Shown here: one piece after another, positions 36,137 to 44,447 of the stretch
How positions within the stretch are numbered: position 1 is the stretch's first letter
How the letters are laid out: every line of letters starts with the position of its first letter
Assembly (NCBI GenBank): GCA_044221335.1
Contig: JBGAPI010000027.1
Span: forward strand, 4,568-68,567
DNA: 64,000 nucleotides
Reading direction: 5' to 3'
DNA from: JBGAPI01 sp044221335
Lineage (GTDB): Bacteria; Pseudomonadota; Gammaproteobacteria; Xanthomonadales; Ahniellaceae
Translations under genes and position numbers: made by a program
The notes under the pieces: model-generated
What the model was told of the DNA's origin: nothing
What the model saw: the letters and a program-made list of their open reading frames with translations, nothing else
Database searches by the model: none

Positions 36137-36333
36137 CACGATCGCCCGCGTTCAGGCTATGTTTGCAACTCTTCTATCCGTCGTGCCGGCCCAGGCCGCG
36201 TCGCGGCGAACGAAGCAGCGCCGGCGCGCACCGCGAAGTCCTTGCTGCGCCTTGAATTTTCAGGAACGGGACGCATTGTCGCCGGAACGGCGCAGCGCCC
36301 GCGCGGGATCGAACCACCACAGAGCCGAGGCCC

Positions 36334-36858
36334 ATGACCGAAGAGACGAAGCCCTGTCCGTATTGCGCCGAAACGATCAAGGCCGCCGCGATCAAGTGCC
36401 GCTTCTGCGGCTCCGATCTCACCCGCCCGCCGCCGGTCGATCCCCGGATCCCGGTCGAGGAGACCGACCTGTTCGTCGGACATCCGGCGCCGCTGTATTC
36501 GGTCGGACGCTGGGTTCTCGCGATCGTGACGCTCGGCATCGCCGGCCTGGTGTTCTGGGTACAGTCGAAGTCGATCCGCTTCCGCATCACCAGCCAGCGG
36601 GTGCGGATCGAGCGCGGCCTGCTCGACAAGGACCAGGACAACGTCGAACTGTTCCGCATCGACCATTTCGACCTCCACAAGCCGCTCGGCATGCGCCTGC
36701 TCGGCTACTGCGAGCTGCACCTGCGCTCGTCCGACCCGTCGACGGTGAACGTGCTGCTGTACGGCATCCCCGATCTCGAGGCGCTGGCCGATCGGATGCG
36801 CGAGGCCTCGCTGACCGAGCGTCGCCGCCGCGGAGTGACCTCGATCATCGACGCATGA
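36334..36858 (+). CDS. Zinc-ribbon plus bacterial PH-domain membrane protein
   Basis: The 174-residue protein starts with a zinc ribbon (CPYCAETIKAAAIKCRFC, four Cys). One or two hydrophobic segments follow (GRWVLAIVTLGIAGLVFWV), then a PH-like domain of the YdbS/bPH_2 kind (FRITSQRVRIERGLLDKDQDNVELFRIDHFDL...). Its function is unknown. It overlaps the next gene by four bases (ATGA), so the two are coupled. Confidence 0.8.
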   Translation: MTEETKPCPYCAETIKAAAIKCRFCGSDLTRPPPVDPRIPVEETDLFVGHPAPLYSVGRWVLAIVTLGIAGLVFWVQSKSIRFRITSQRVRIERGLLDKDQDNVELFRIDHFDLHKPLGMRLLGYCELHLRSSDPSTVNVLLYGIPDLEALADRMREASLTERRRRGVTSIIDA

Positions 36859-37775
36859 GCGGCGCGAGCGACGCCGGCGCGCTCGCCCGCGCGCGCTGGC
36901 AGATCCACCTGTGCGTGGTGCTGTGGGGCTTCACGGCGATCCTCGGCAAGCTGATCAGCCTGCCGGCCGCCGCGCTGGTGTGGTGGCGGATGCTGCTGGT
37001 CACCGCGAGCCTCGCGCTGCTGCCGCGGGTCTGGCACGGCGTCGCCGCGCTGGCGCCACGGCGGCGCTGGGCGCTGGCCGGCGTCGGCGTGGTGATCGCG
37101 CTGCACTGGCTCACCTTCTATGGCGCGATCAAGCTCGCCAATGCCTCGGTCGCGGCGACCTCGATCGCGCTCGGTCCGGTGTTTCTCGCCGTGCTCGAGC
37201 CCTTCCTGTCGCACCAGCGTTTCCGCCCTTCCAACCTGGTCGTCGCGCTGGCGGCCGTCGTCGGCGTGGCGCTGGTGGTCGGCGGCATCCCGGCGGGGAT
37301 GCGGCTCGGCCTCGCGGTCGGCGCGCTGTCGGCGCTGCTGGTCGCCGTGTTCGGCGCGCTCAACAAGCGCCTCGTCGAGGGCAGCGACGCGCTGGCGATG
37401 ACCTTTCTCGAACTCGGCGCCGGAGCCGCGGCGTTGACGCTGATCGGCCCGGCGCTCTCAGTCGCCCTCCCCGGCGACGCGGCCGCCTCGCCGTTCGCGA
37501 TGTTCCAGCCGCCCGGCCTGCGCGACGCCGCGCTGCTGCTCCTGCTCGCCCTCGCCTGCACGCTGTTGCCGTTCGCGCTGTCGCTGGTCGCGCTGCGCCG
37601 CCTCTCGGCCTTCGAGGCGCAGCTCGCGGTCAACCTCGAGCCGGTCTACGCGGTGATCCTCGCGGTGCTGCTGCTCGACGAGCAGCGCGATCTCGGCGCG
37701 CTGTTCTTCGCCGGCATGGCATTGATCATCGGGGCCGTCGTCGTGCCCTGGTGGACCGGCCGAACAGCCGGCTAG
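36855..37775 (+). CDS. EamA-family (drug/metabolite) transporter
   Basis: The 306-residue protein has ten predicted membrane helices in two EamA repeats. Family-type stretches are CVVLWGFTAILGKLI..WWRMLL in the first half and LALACTLLPFALSLVALRRLSAFEAQLAVNLEPVYA in the second. Members export amino acids, metabolites or drugs; the cargo cannot be read from sequence. It follows the zinc-ribbon/PH gene with a four-base overlap. Confidence 0.88.
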   Translation: MSGASDAGALARARWQIHLCVVLWGFTAILGKLISLPAAALVWWRMLLVTASLALLPRVWHGVAALAPRRRWALAGVGVVIALHWLTFYGAIKLANASVAATSIALGPVFLAVLEPFLSHQRFRPSNLVVALAAVVGVALVVGGIPAGMRLGLAVGALSALLVAVFGALNKRLVEGSDALAMTFLELGAGAAALTLIGPALSVALPGDAAASPFAMFQPPGLRDAALLLLLALACTLLPFALSLVALRRLSAFEAQLAVNLEPVYAVILAVLLLDEQRDLGALFFAGMALIIGAVVVPWWTGRTAG

Positions 37776-37778
37776 AGG

Positions 37779-37806
37779 GGCGCTCGCGCCACCGCGAGGC
37801 GCTTTT
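37779..37806 (+). terminator. Hairpin with T-run after the EamA gene
   Basis: GCGCTCGCG, four bases, CGCGAGGCGC (one bulge), then TTTT. It starts four bases after the stop. Confidence 0.5.
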
Positions 37807-37971
37807 CTGAAGGGGCGCGGGGAGCAGCGGACCGGGGCCCGCCCGACAGGGAGGAACGTTCGGTCGTCATCTTGCCCTCCAACAAGGCCAGTCCCCCGTC
37901 GATCGGCGAACCCCCTGAGCCACGAACCGCGCGACTTCACGTCGCGATCGATTGCTGGCGCCATTCTCCCC

Positions 37972-38005
37972 AAAACGCATCGGGCCCGCGCATGGCGGGC
38001 CCGAT
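37972..38005 (-). terminator. Rho-independent terminator after secF
   Basis: On the minus strand ATCGGGCCCGC, a five-base loop, GCGGGCCCGAT, then GCGTTTTGG, 28 bases past the secF stop. Confidence 0.75.
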
Positions 38006-38032
38006 CGTTCGTTCCTGGCGGAGCGAAATGAC

Positions 38033-39043
38033 TTACGGACGACGCTCGAGCTCGGAAGTGTCCTTGGCCTTCGGCATCAGGTCGCGCTTCGACACGCCGA
38101 GCCAGAGCAGGATCGGGTTGGCGAAGAAGATCGACGACAGCGTGCCGATCACGATGCCGACCAGCATGGTCAGGCCGAAGCCGGCGACCGCCGGGCCGCC
38201 CACCACGTACAGCGGGACCAGCGCGAGGCTGGTGGTGAAGGCGGTGATGATCGTTCGCGACAGCGTACTGTTGACGGCCTTGTTCATCACTTCGGCCGGT
38301 TCCAGCTTGCGGCCGGAACGGAAGATCTCGCGGACGCGGTCGAACACGACGACCTTGTCGTTGATCGAATAGCCCACCACCGACAGCACCGCGGCCAGCA
38401 CCGTGAGGTCGAACTCGTGGCCGATCAGCGCGAGGAAGCCGACAGTCAGCAGGGTGTCGTGGAACTCCGCCGCCACCGCCGCCACCGCGAAGCGCCACTC
38501 GAAGCGCACCATGATGTACAGCATGATGCCGAGGATCACGAACAGCACCGCGATGATGCCCTGCTCGCGCAGTTCGGCGCCGACCTGCGGACCGGCGAAG
38601 TCGGACCGCTTCAGCTTGACGTCGGGATTCTTCGCCTTCAGCGCCTTCAGCACGCTGTCGGCCAGCTGCTTGCGCTGCTGGTCGTCGGACGTCGCGACCG
38701 CGTCGCCCGCCGCCGGAGCCTTGGCATCGGTCGCAGGCGCCTTGGCGTCGCCCGTGTCGTGCGACGGACGCAGGCGGATCGCGACTTCCTTCGAGCCGCC
38801 GATCGCCTGCACCTGGGCGTCGGCATAGCCGCCGGCCGCCAGCGCCTCGCGCACCTGGCCCGCGTCGACCGGCTGCTCGTAGCTGACCTCGATCAGCATG
38901 CCGCCGGTGAAGTCGAGCGCGTAGTTGAGGCCGCGCGTCATCAGCAGGCCGACCGACGCGAGGATCAGGATCAGCGACACCACGAGGCTGGCGCGGCGCC
39001 AGCCGATGAAGTCGATGTTGCTGTTTGGATTGAAGATTTCCAT
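38033..39043 (-). CDS. secF: Protein translocase subunit SecF
   Basis: SecF works with SecD and YajC to pull exported proteins across the inner membrane using the proton gradient. The 336-residue protein has six membrane helices, starting FIGWRRASLVVSLILILASVGLL. It carries the SecD/SecF family signature LNYALDFTGGMLIEV and the second-half motif SVVGYSINDKVVVFDRVRE. The periplasmic loop holds an Ala/Lys/Pro-rich insert (about 100-120) not usual in E. coli SecF. It follows secD by 17 bases with AAGGA before the ATG. Confidence 0.95.
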   Translation of the reverse strand: MEIFNPNSNIDFIGWRRASLVVSLILILASVGLLMTRGLNYALDFTGGMLIEVSYEQPVDAGQVREALAAGGYADAQVQAIGGSKEVAIRLRPSHDTGDAKAPATDAKAPAAGDAVATSDDQQRKQLADSVLKALKAKNPDVKLKRSDFAGPQVGAELREQGIIAVLFVILGIMLYIMVRFEWRFAVAAVAAEFHDTLLTVGFLALIGHEFDLTVLAAVLSVVGYSINDKVVVFDRVREIFRSGRKLEPAEVMNKAVNSTLSRTIITAFTTSLALVPLYVVGGPAVAGFGLTMLVGIVIGTLSSIFFANPILLWLGVSKRDLMPKAKDTSELERRP

Positions 39044-39060
39044 GGAGAGTCCTTGATGCC

Positions 39061-40950
39061 TTACACCGGCAGCGACTTCAGGTTGCGGCGGCTGCCGAAG
39101 ATCACGTCGGAGATCGCATGGGTGATGGTCACCGAGGTGAACACCGAGGTCAGGATTCCGCAGAACAGGGTGACGGCGAAGCCCTTGATCGCGCCGGAGC
39201 CGAAGGTCATCAGGCCGAGCGCCGCGATCACGTGGGTGACGTTGGCGTCGAGAATCGTCGCCCAGGCCTTCTCGTAGCCCGCGCGCAAACTGGCGAGCGG
39301 CGTCGAGCCGTTGCGCAGCTCCTCGCGGACGCGCTCGCAGATCAGCACGTTGGCGTCGATCGCCATGCCTAGCGTCAGCACGATGCCGGCGATGCCGGGC
39401 ATGGTCAGGGTCGCGCCCACCACCAGCGACAGCACCGCGAGCAGCAGGATCAGGTTGAGCGTCAGCGCGAAGTCCGCGATCAGGCCCATCGCCTTGTAGT
39501 AGATGGCGACGAAGACGACGACCAGCAGCAGGCCGAGCAGCGTGGCCTGGAAGCCCTTGACGATGTTGTCCTTGCCGAGGCTCGGGCCGACGACCCGCTC
39601 CTCCACGATCACCACCGGCGCGGCCAGCGAGCCGGCCTTCAGCATCAGCGCGAGTTCGCTCGCCTCGGCACTGGACGCGAGGCCGCTGGTCTGGAACTTG
39701 CGGCCGAACACGCCCTGCACGACGGCCGCGCTGATCACTTCTTCCTTGACGTCGATCTTGAAGGTCTCGTGGCCCTCGGCGTCGAGCACCGGCTTGCCGT
39801 CGGCGTCGAGGACGACCTTCGGGTTGCGCTCGATGAACACGACCGCCATCCGGTTGCCGACGTTGTCGGTGGTGAAGTCCTGCATGCGCTTGCCGGCGAC
39901 CGAATTCAGCGTCACCGACACCATCGGCGAGCCGCCCTGCGGATCGAAGCCCGGCTCGGCGCCGACCAGTTCGTCGCCGGAGGCGATCGTCTTCTTCGAC
40001 AGCAGGATCGGCATGTCGGACTTGCGCATCCGGTAGAGGCGCGACTCCGGCGGAACACGGCCGGTCAGCGCCTCCATCACGTTGTTCTTCTCGTCGACCG
40101 CGCGGTATTCCAGGGTCGCGGTGCCGCCGAGGATCTTCTTCGCGAAGGCCGTGTCCTGCACGCCCGGCAGCTGCACCACGATGCGGCGGTCGCCCTGCTG
40201 CTGGATGATCGGCTCGGCCACGCCCAGGCTGTTGATGCGGTTGCGCAGGGTGGCTACGTTCTGGGTCAGCGCGCCGCGGGTCGCGTTGCGGATCTCGGTG
40301 TCGCGCACCGTCACTTCCAGCTGGAACGAGTCGGCGGTATCGGTGCCGTCGGCGACGCTGACCTGCAGGAGGTCGACCGCGAGGCGGTTGGCCGCGGCGG
40401 CGCGATCGTCGTTGCTGGCGAACACGGCGATGATCTTGTCGCCGCGCTTGGCCACCTCGCGGTACTTCAGCTTCTTGTCGCGCAGGATCTGCTGCACGTC
40501 GTCGGCGTAGCGAATCCGGAGCTTGTCGACCGCGGCGGACTGGTCGACCTCGAGCAGGAAGCTGACGCCGCCCTGCAGGTCGAGGCCGAGCGTCATCGGC
40601 TTGCCGCCGATCGCATGCAGCCAGGCCGGCACGGTGGAGGCCAGGTTCAGCGCGACGTTGTAGTCGTCGCCGAGCTCGGTGCGGATCAGGTCCGACGCCA
40701 CCAGCTGGGTGTTGGCGTCACCGAGACGGACCAGCAGCTGCTTGTCGGTGCGCTCGCTCGCCTTCGGGCTGATCTTGTTCTTCTCCAGCACCGCCTGCAC
40801 GCGCTTCTCGAGGGCCTCGTCGACCGTGGCGGAACGGCTGGCCGAGATCTGCACCGCAGGATCCTGCGGGAAGATGTTCGGCAGCGCGTAGATCGTGCCG
40901 AACAGCACGACCACCAGGATCAACAGGTACTTCCAACGGTTGTTTTCCAT
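39061..40950 (-). CDS. secD: Protein translocase subunit SecD
   Basis: SecD carries the large periplasmic domain that handles emerging polypeptides. The 629-residue protein has one N-terminal helix (WKYLLILVVVLFGTIYALPNIF), the family motif LGLDLQGGVSFLLEVD, a long P1 region, and five C-terminal helices with GMAIDANVLICERVREELRNG. Length fits the family. ATG at 40950 starts the membrane helix directly. It is the middle gene of yajC–secD–secF. Confidence 0.96.
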   Translation of the reverse strand: MENNRWKYLLILVVVLFGTIYALPNIFPQDPAVQISASRSATVDEALEKRVQAVLEKNKISPKASERTDKQLLVRLGDANTQLVASDLIRTELGDDYNVALNLASTVPAWLHAIGGKPMTLGLDLQGGVSFLLEVDQSAAVDKLRIRYADDVQQILRDKKLKYREVAKRGDKIIAVFASNDDRAAAANRLAVDLLQVSVADGTDTADSFQLEVTVRDTEIRNATRGALTQNVATLRNRINSLGVAEPIIQQQGDRRIVVQLPGVQDTAFAKKILGGTATLEYRAVDEKNNVMEALTGRVPPESRLYRMRKSDMPILLSKKTIASGDELVGAEPGFDPQGGSPMVSVTLNSVAGKRMQDFTTDNVGNRMAVVFIERNPKVVLDADGKPVLDAEGHETFKIDVKEEVISAAVVQGVFGRKFQTSGLASSAEASELALMLKAGSLAAPVVIVEERVVGPSLGKDNIVKGFQATLLGLLLVVVFVAIYYKAMGLIADFALTLNLILLLAVLSLVVGATLTMPGIAGIVLTLGMAIDANVLICERVREELRNGSTPLASLRAGYEKAWATILDANVTHVIAALGLMTFGSGAIKGFAVTLFCGILTSVFTSVTITHAISDVIFGSRRNLKSLPV

Positions 40951-41020
40951 CTCACCCCACTCCAGACAGCCACCCCACGTGCGAGGCGGCATCGATGGGG
41001 CCATGCGGCCCCAGATTCAA

Positions 41021-41037
41021 GCCGTGTGACGGCCTAC
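41021..41037 (-). repeat. Short GTAG palindrome supplying the yajC stop
   Basis: On the minus strand GTAG is followed by GCCGT, three bases, ACGGC. TAG (41036-41034) ends yajC. The arms are short, so the resemblance could be chance. Confidence 0.45.
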
Positions 41038-41366
41038 AGCGACTTCAGCGTGCCCTTCGGCAGCACCGAGGCGATCGCGCGCTTGCTGACCTTGATCGAG
41101 ACGCCGTCGGCGATGCCGACCGTGAGCACGGTCTCGCCGATGCTCTCGATGCGGCCATAGATGCCGGCGTGGGTCAGCACTTCGTCGCCCTTCTCCAGGG
41201 CGGAAAGCAGCGCGCGCTGTTCCTTGTCGCGCTTCATCTGCGGACGGATCATGATGAAGTACATCACCACGATCACCAGCGGCATCAGCCAGAACGTGCC
41301 GAACGGGCTCGGCGCATCAGCCGGTGCCGCCGCCTGCGCCCAGGCGGACGAGATCAGAAAATCCAT
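41034..41366 (-). CDS. yajC: Preprotein translocase subunit YajC
   Basis: YajC is a small membrane partner of SecD/SecF. The 110-residue protein has a short periplasmic start (AWAQAAAPADAPSP), one helix (FGTFWLMPLVIVVMYFIMI) and the conserved RPQMKRDKEQRALLSALEKGDEVLT...GI stretch. GAGGGATT lies upstream of the ATG. Downstream come secD and secF. In many relatives tgt lies immediately upstream; here two SEL1 genes on the other strand and a HAD gene intervene. Confidence 0.94.
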   Translation of the reverse strand: MDFLISSAWAQAAAPADAPSPFGTFWLMPLVIVVMYFIMIRPQMKRDKEQRALLSALEKGDEVLTHAGIYGRIESIGETVLTVGIADGVSIKVSKRAIASVLPKGTLKSL

Positions 41367-41540
41367 CGCGGGAATCCCTCGAATGTCGGGGCGACCGGGA
41401 AACGGCCGCCAAAAAAGGCCGCGGATTATGCCACGCACCCCGCGGCGACGCATCCGGCAGCTTGCGCGTCTTCCGGTTCGAAGCCGACGCGCCTCCCGGG
41501 CGCGGTTTCCAACCCCGAGAATCGACCCTGGAGCCCCGCC

Positions 41541-42335
41541 ATGACTGCCCCCCGCACCTTGTCCGCGCTCGCCCTCGCCGTCGTCGTCGTCGTCCACGCC
41601 GCGCTGTCCCTGCCCGCCTGCGCCGCGGAAGCGCCGGCGACGCTCGCCAGCGCGGCCCGCCCGGCCGAACGCCAGGTGATGAACCGCGCATCCAACGAAT
41701 ACCGAGACCTCCGGCGGATGTCGTCCGACCATCCGAACGAGGTCGCGCGGCTGGACGCGGTCGAGGCCTACGGCCAGGGCAGGATGCCGCAGGCGCTGGC
41801 GCGGTTTCGCGCCGCCGCGTCCTACGGCGACAAGTATTCGCAGCATCGGCTGGCGCTGATGTACTGGTACGGCGACGGCACGGCACCGGATCCGGTACTG
41901 GCCTACATCTGGGCCGACCTCGCGGCCGAACGCGACTATCCCGCGCTGCTCGCGGTGCGCGACGAGATCTGGGGCAGGCTCGACAGCGACGAGCGCGCCC
42001 GGGCGCTCCGCGACGGCGCCGAGTACTACGCGCGCTACGGCGACGACGTCGCCCGGCCGCGGATGGCACGGCAGCTCCGGATCGGCCGCAGCCACATCAC
42101 CGGCTCGCACGCCGGCATCGACTACGGCGTCGAAGTCACCGTCCCCGCCGACGGCCCGATGATCGACGATGCCCTCCGGGTCGGCCGTGGGATGAACACC
42201 TACTGGGCCGACTATCGCTGGAAGCCGTCGCTGTACTGGGCGAACGAGGACGCGGTGTTCGGCAAGGGCAGCGTTCGCGCGCTGCCGCTGACGCCGATCC
42301 ACGAGCCGACGCCCGATCCGTCGCGCAATCTCTGA
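41541..42335 (+). CDS. SEL1-repeat secreted protein (paralogue 1)
   Basis: The 264-residue protein has a signal peptide (LSALALAVVVVVHAALSLPACAA). A short SEL1/TPR-like region follows (about 80-130: YGQGRMPQALARFRAAASYGDKYSQHRLALMYWYGDG). A C-terminal part of unknown fold includes WADYRWKPSLYWANEDAVFGKG. It is clearly homologous along its length to the next gene, so the two are a tandem duplication. GGAG lies before the ATG. Its role is unknown; SEL1 repeats usually mediate protein contacts. Confidence 0.8.
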   Translation: MTAPRTLSALALAVVVVVHAALSLPACAAEAPATLASAARPAERQVMNRASNEYRDLRRMSSDHPNEVARLDAVEAYGQGRMPQALARFRAAASYGDKYSQHRLALMYWYGDGTAPDPVLAYIWADLAAERDYPALLAVRDEIWGRLDSDERARALRDGAEYYARYGDDVARPRMARQLRIGRSHITGSHAGIDYGVEVTVPADGPMIDDALRVGRGMNTYWADYRWKPSLYWANEDAVFGKGSVRALPLTPIHEPTPDPSRNL

Positions 42336-42708
42336 GGGCGGTCCCGCCCCGAGCGGCAGCGAACATCGTCGACCCCGCCGCACCGCCCTGCCCGCGGATC
42401 CCCGTCGCAGCGGGGGTTCGCGCTCACGGGCAGAGGAAGCAGTCCCGAGGCAGAGGCCCGGAGCCCGGTCCGCGACGATCCAGGCGTCGGCGCCGCTCAC
42501 CGGTTCGGCACGCTCGGAACCACGGCACGAGGGGAAATCGGTGACAGCTGTCACCGACAATCGACGACAACGTCACCTGCAACCCGCGGACGTCGTCTTG
42601 CATCCTGTACCCATGTCGGAAGTCAGACAACTTCCGGCAGATGGAGACCGCGTCACGCGCCCCCATGATGTTCACCACCGTCGGCACACGCCGAACACGG
42701 AGACGAAG
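42336..42708. other. Promoter region of SEL1 paralogue 2 with a perfect palindrome
   Basis: This 373-base gap has no credible gene. Its main feature is the palindrome at 42540-42555, 153 bases before the next start, followed by a half-site-like ACAACGTCACC. The composition between 42540 and 42708 is lower in GC than the surroundings. Confidence 0.5.
42540..42555. promoter_or_regulatory. Perfect 16-bp palindrome, candidate operator
   Basis: GGTGACAGCTGTCACC is its own reverse complement. A copy with three changes is at 51126-51141, between the two kinase genes, which makes it a candidate binding site of a shared regulator. Confidence 0.6.
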
Positions 42709-43500
42709 ATGAAACGCAGCTTGTCCGGACTGACGCTCGCCACCGCCATCGCCGCCGCCCTGGTCCTGGGGGCGCCCGGCGCCGCCCGCGCCTCGGCTAC
42801 GGTGCCGACGCTGGAGACGGCGCCTCGGCCGGCCCAGTCCTTCCCGATGAACCGCCAGTCCCCCGAGTACAAGGACCTGCGCCACATGGTCGAAGGCCAC
42901 CCGAACGAGATCGCGCGGATGGACGCGCTCGAGGCCTACGGCCAGGGCCGCTTCGAGTACGCGCTGTCGCGCTTCGAGACCGCCGCGAAGTTCGGCGACA
43001 AGTATTCGATGCACCGCCTGTCGCTGATGTACTGGTACGGCGACGGCGCCTCGGTCGATCCGGTGCAGGCCTACATCTGGGCCGACCTCGCCGCCGAACG
43101 CGACTACCCCGCGCTGCTGGTCGTGCGCGACGACATCTGGGCGCACCTCGACGAGAAGCAGCGCGCGGACGCGGTCAAGCGCGGTCAGGCCTACTACTCG
43201 CGCTTCGGCGACGAAGTGGCGAAGCCGCGGATGGAAGCGGCGCTGAAGAAGAACCGCTCGTCGATGACGGGCTCCCGCGCGGGCTTCGACACCGGCGCGC
43301 AGGTCACCTTCGTCGGCGACGACGCCTTCAACATCGGCACGGCGCTGTCCAGCGGCCACGGCGGCGGCGAGTACTGGGCGGACTACCGCTGGGAGCCGAA
43401 GCTCTACTGGAAGATCGAGGACGGCTTCTTCGGCAAGGGCACGGTCAAGATCGGCGAGCTGAAGAAGATCGACGAGTCGACCCCGAAGCCGGAGGAGTAG
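42709..43500 (+). CDS. SEL1-repeat secreted protein (paralogue 2)
   Basis: The 263-residue protein has a signal peptide (MKRSLSGLTLATAIAAALVLG...ARA) and the same layout as its upstream neighbour: SPEYKDLRHMVEGHPNEIARMDALEAYGQGR, then YGDKYS-like FGDKYSMHRLSLMYWYGDG, then WADYRWEPKLYWKIEDGFFGKG. The C-terminus is more charged. The start codon's ATG ends at 42711 and is preceded by CGGAGACGA. Unlike paralogue 1 it has its own long regulatory region and a strong terminator, so it is probably expressed separately. Confidence 0.82.
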   Translation: MKRSLSGLTLATAIAAALVLGAPGAARASATVPTLETAPRPAQSFPMNRQSPEYKDLRHMVEGHPNEIARMDALEAYGQGRFEYALSRFETAAKFGDKYSMHRLSLMYWYGDGASVDPVQAYIWADLAAERDYPALLVVRDDIWAHLDEKQRADAVKRGQAYYSRFGDEVAKPRMEAALKKNRSSMTGSRAGFDTGAQVTFVGDDAFNIGTALSSGHGGGEYWADYRWEPKLYWKIEDGFFGKGTVKIGELKKIDESTPKPEE

Positions 43501-43517
43501 GACGGACCTCGGTCCGC
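43497..43517 (+). repeat. GTAG palindrome supplying the SEL1 paralogue 2 stop
   Basis: GTAG, GA, then CGGACC-TC-GGTCCG. TAG at 43498-43500 is the stop codon. Confidence 0.8.
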
Positions 43518-43626
43518 TGCTTCAAGCGCATCGCCGGAGCGGCCCAAGGGCCGCTCTACCGGCGAATCGAGTCCAAGGAAGATCGCGTCGGGCCCTCCCC
43601 TCTCGACCCTGATCGACCTGACACCG

Positions 43627-43656
43627 GCGGCCGCCTTCGGGCGGCCGCTTTTTTTC
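43627..43656 (+). terminator. Strong Rho-independent terminator after SEL1 paralogue 2
   Basis: GCGGCCGCC, loop TTCG, GGCGGCCGC, then seven T residues. Confidence 0.9.
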
Positions 43657-43760
43657 GAGGCCCTCGGCACGGAGGAGCACTCCGACTTCATGTGCCTCGC
43701 AACGGCGCGGGGCGCGCCCTACGCCCGCTCCGCGCCGCTTGCGGACGGGCGTGTCGTGCT

Positions 43761-44447
43761 TCAGGTCAGCGGCCCGGGTGCCGCTCGACGGTCCGCCGCG
43801 AGCAGGTCCGCGATCGCCGGCACCACGTCCTGCGCCCGGGCGCACAGCCGCGCCGCACCCGCTTCGACGAGCTCGGCGCTCGCGCCGTAGCCCCACAGGA
43901 CACCGACCGTCGGCACGCCATGGGCCGCGGCCCCCAGCACATCGAATTTCCGATCGCCGACCATCACCCGATGCCTGTGCCCATCGCCAGTTGCGGCGAT
44001 CGCGCGTCCGACCACCTCGGACTTGTCCGAACCGCTGCCATCGGGTCCCGCGCCGTGCACGGCGGCGAGCCAGCGATCGAGGCCGAAGTGCGCGATGATC
44101 CGTTCGGCGAAGACCTGTCCCTTCGAGGTCGCCACGGCGAGCTGCCAGCCGTTCGCCGCGACCTCGGCCAGCAGTTCGGGGATCCCCGGGTAGACGGAGT
44201 TTTCGCGCCAGCCGATCGCGTCATAGCGACGGCGGTAGCTGGCCGCGGCCGCAGCGATGCGGCCGCGGTCGTCCGTCGCGAGGAGCCGCGCGAAGGTCTG
44301 CTCCAGCGGCGGTCCGATGCAGGCGGCGAGTTCCTCCTCCGCCGGCACCGCGACGCCCACCTCGTCCAGCGCCTGGTGCATGCATGCGAGGAAGCCCGGG
44401 CGCGGGTCGCACAGCGTCCCGTCGAGATCGAACAGCACCAGGGCCAT
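43761..44447 (-). CDS. HAD-superfamily hydrolase (phosphoglycolate phosphatase-like)
   Basis: The 228-residue protein starts ALVLFDLDGTLCDP, the HAD nucleophile motif with two Asp. It continues with the cap domain and AVATSKGQVFAERII (motif II Ser/Lys region), then VMVGDRKFDVLGAAAHGVPTVGVLWGYG (motif IV). It resembles Gph and related nucleotidases; the substrate is open. The ATG overlaps the tgt stop by one base (TGATG), so it is translated with tgt. Confidence 0.88.
   Translation of the reverse strand: MALVLFDLDGTLCDPRPGFLACMHQALDEVGVAVPAEEELAACIGPPLEQTFARLLATDDRGRIAAAAASYRRRYDAIGWRENSVYPGIPELLAEVAANGWQLAVATSKGQVFAERIIAHFGLDRWLAAVHGAGPDGSGSDKSEVVGRAIAATGDGHRHRVMVGDRKFDVLGAAAHGVPTVGVLWGYGASAELVEAGAARLCARAQDVVPAIADLLAADRRAAPGPLT

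Noticed and set aside
37772..37870. A 33-codon minus-strand frame with GGAGGG six bases before its ATG
   Set aside because: The Shine-Dalgarno sequence is good, but the 32-residue product has no hydrophobic segment or motif and overlaps the end of the EamA gene. It may be chance; ribosome profiling would decide.
41541..43500. The SEL1 pair as an effector/immunity system
   Set aside because: Both have signal peptides and are close paralogues along their whole length, with no toxin motif. Tandem duplication explains them.
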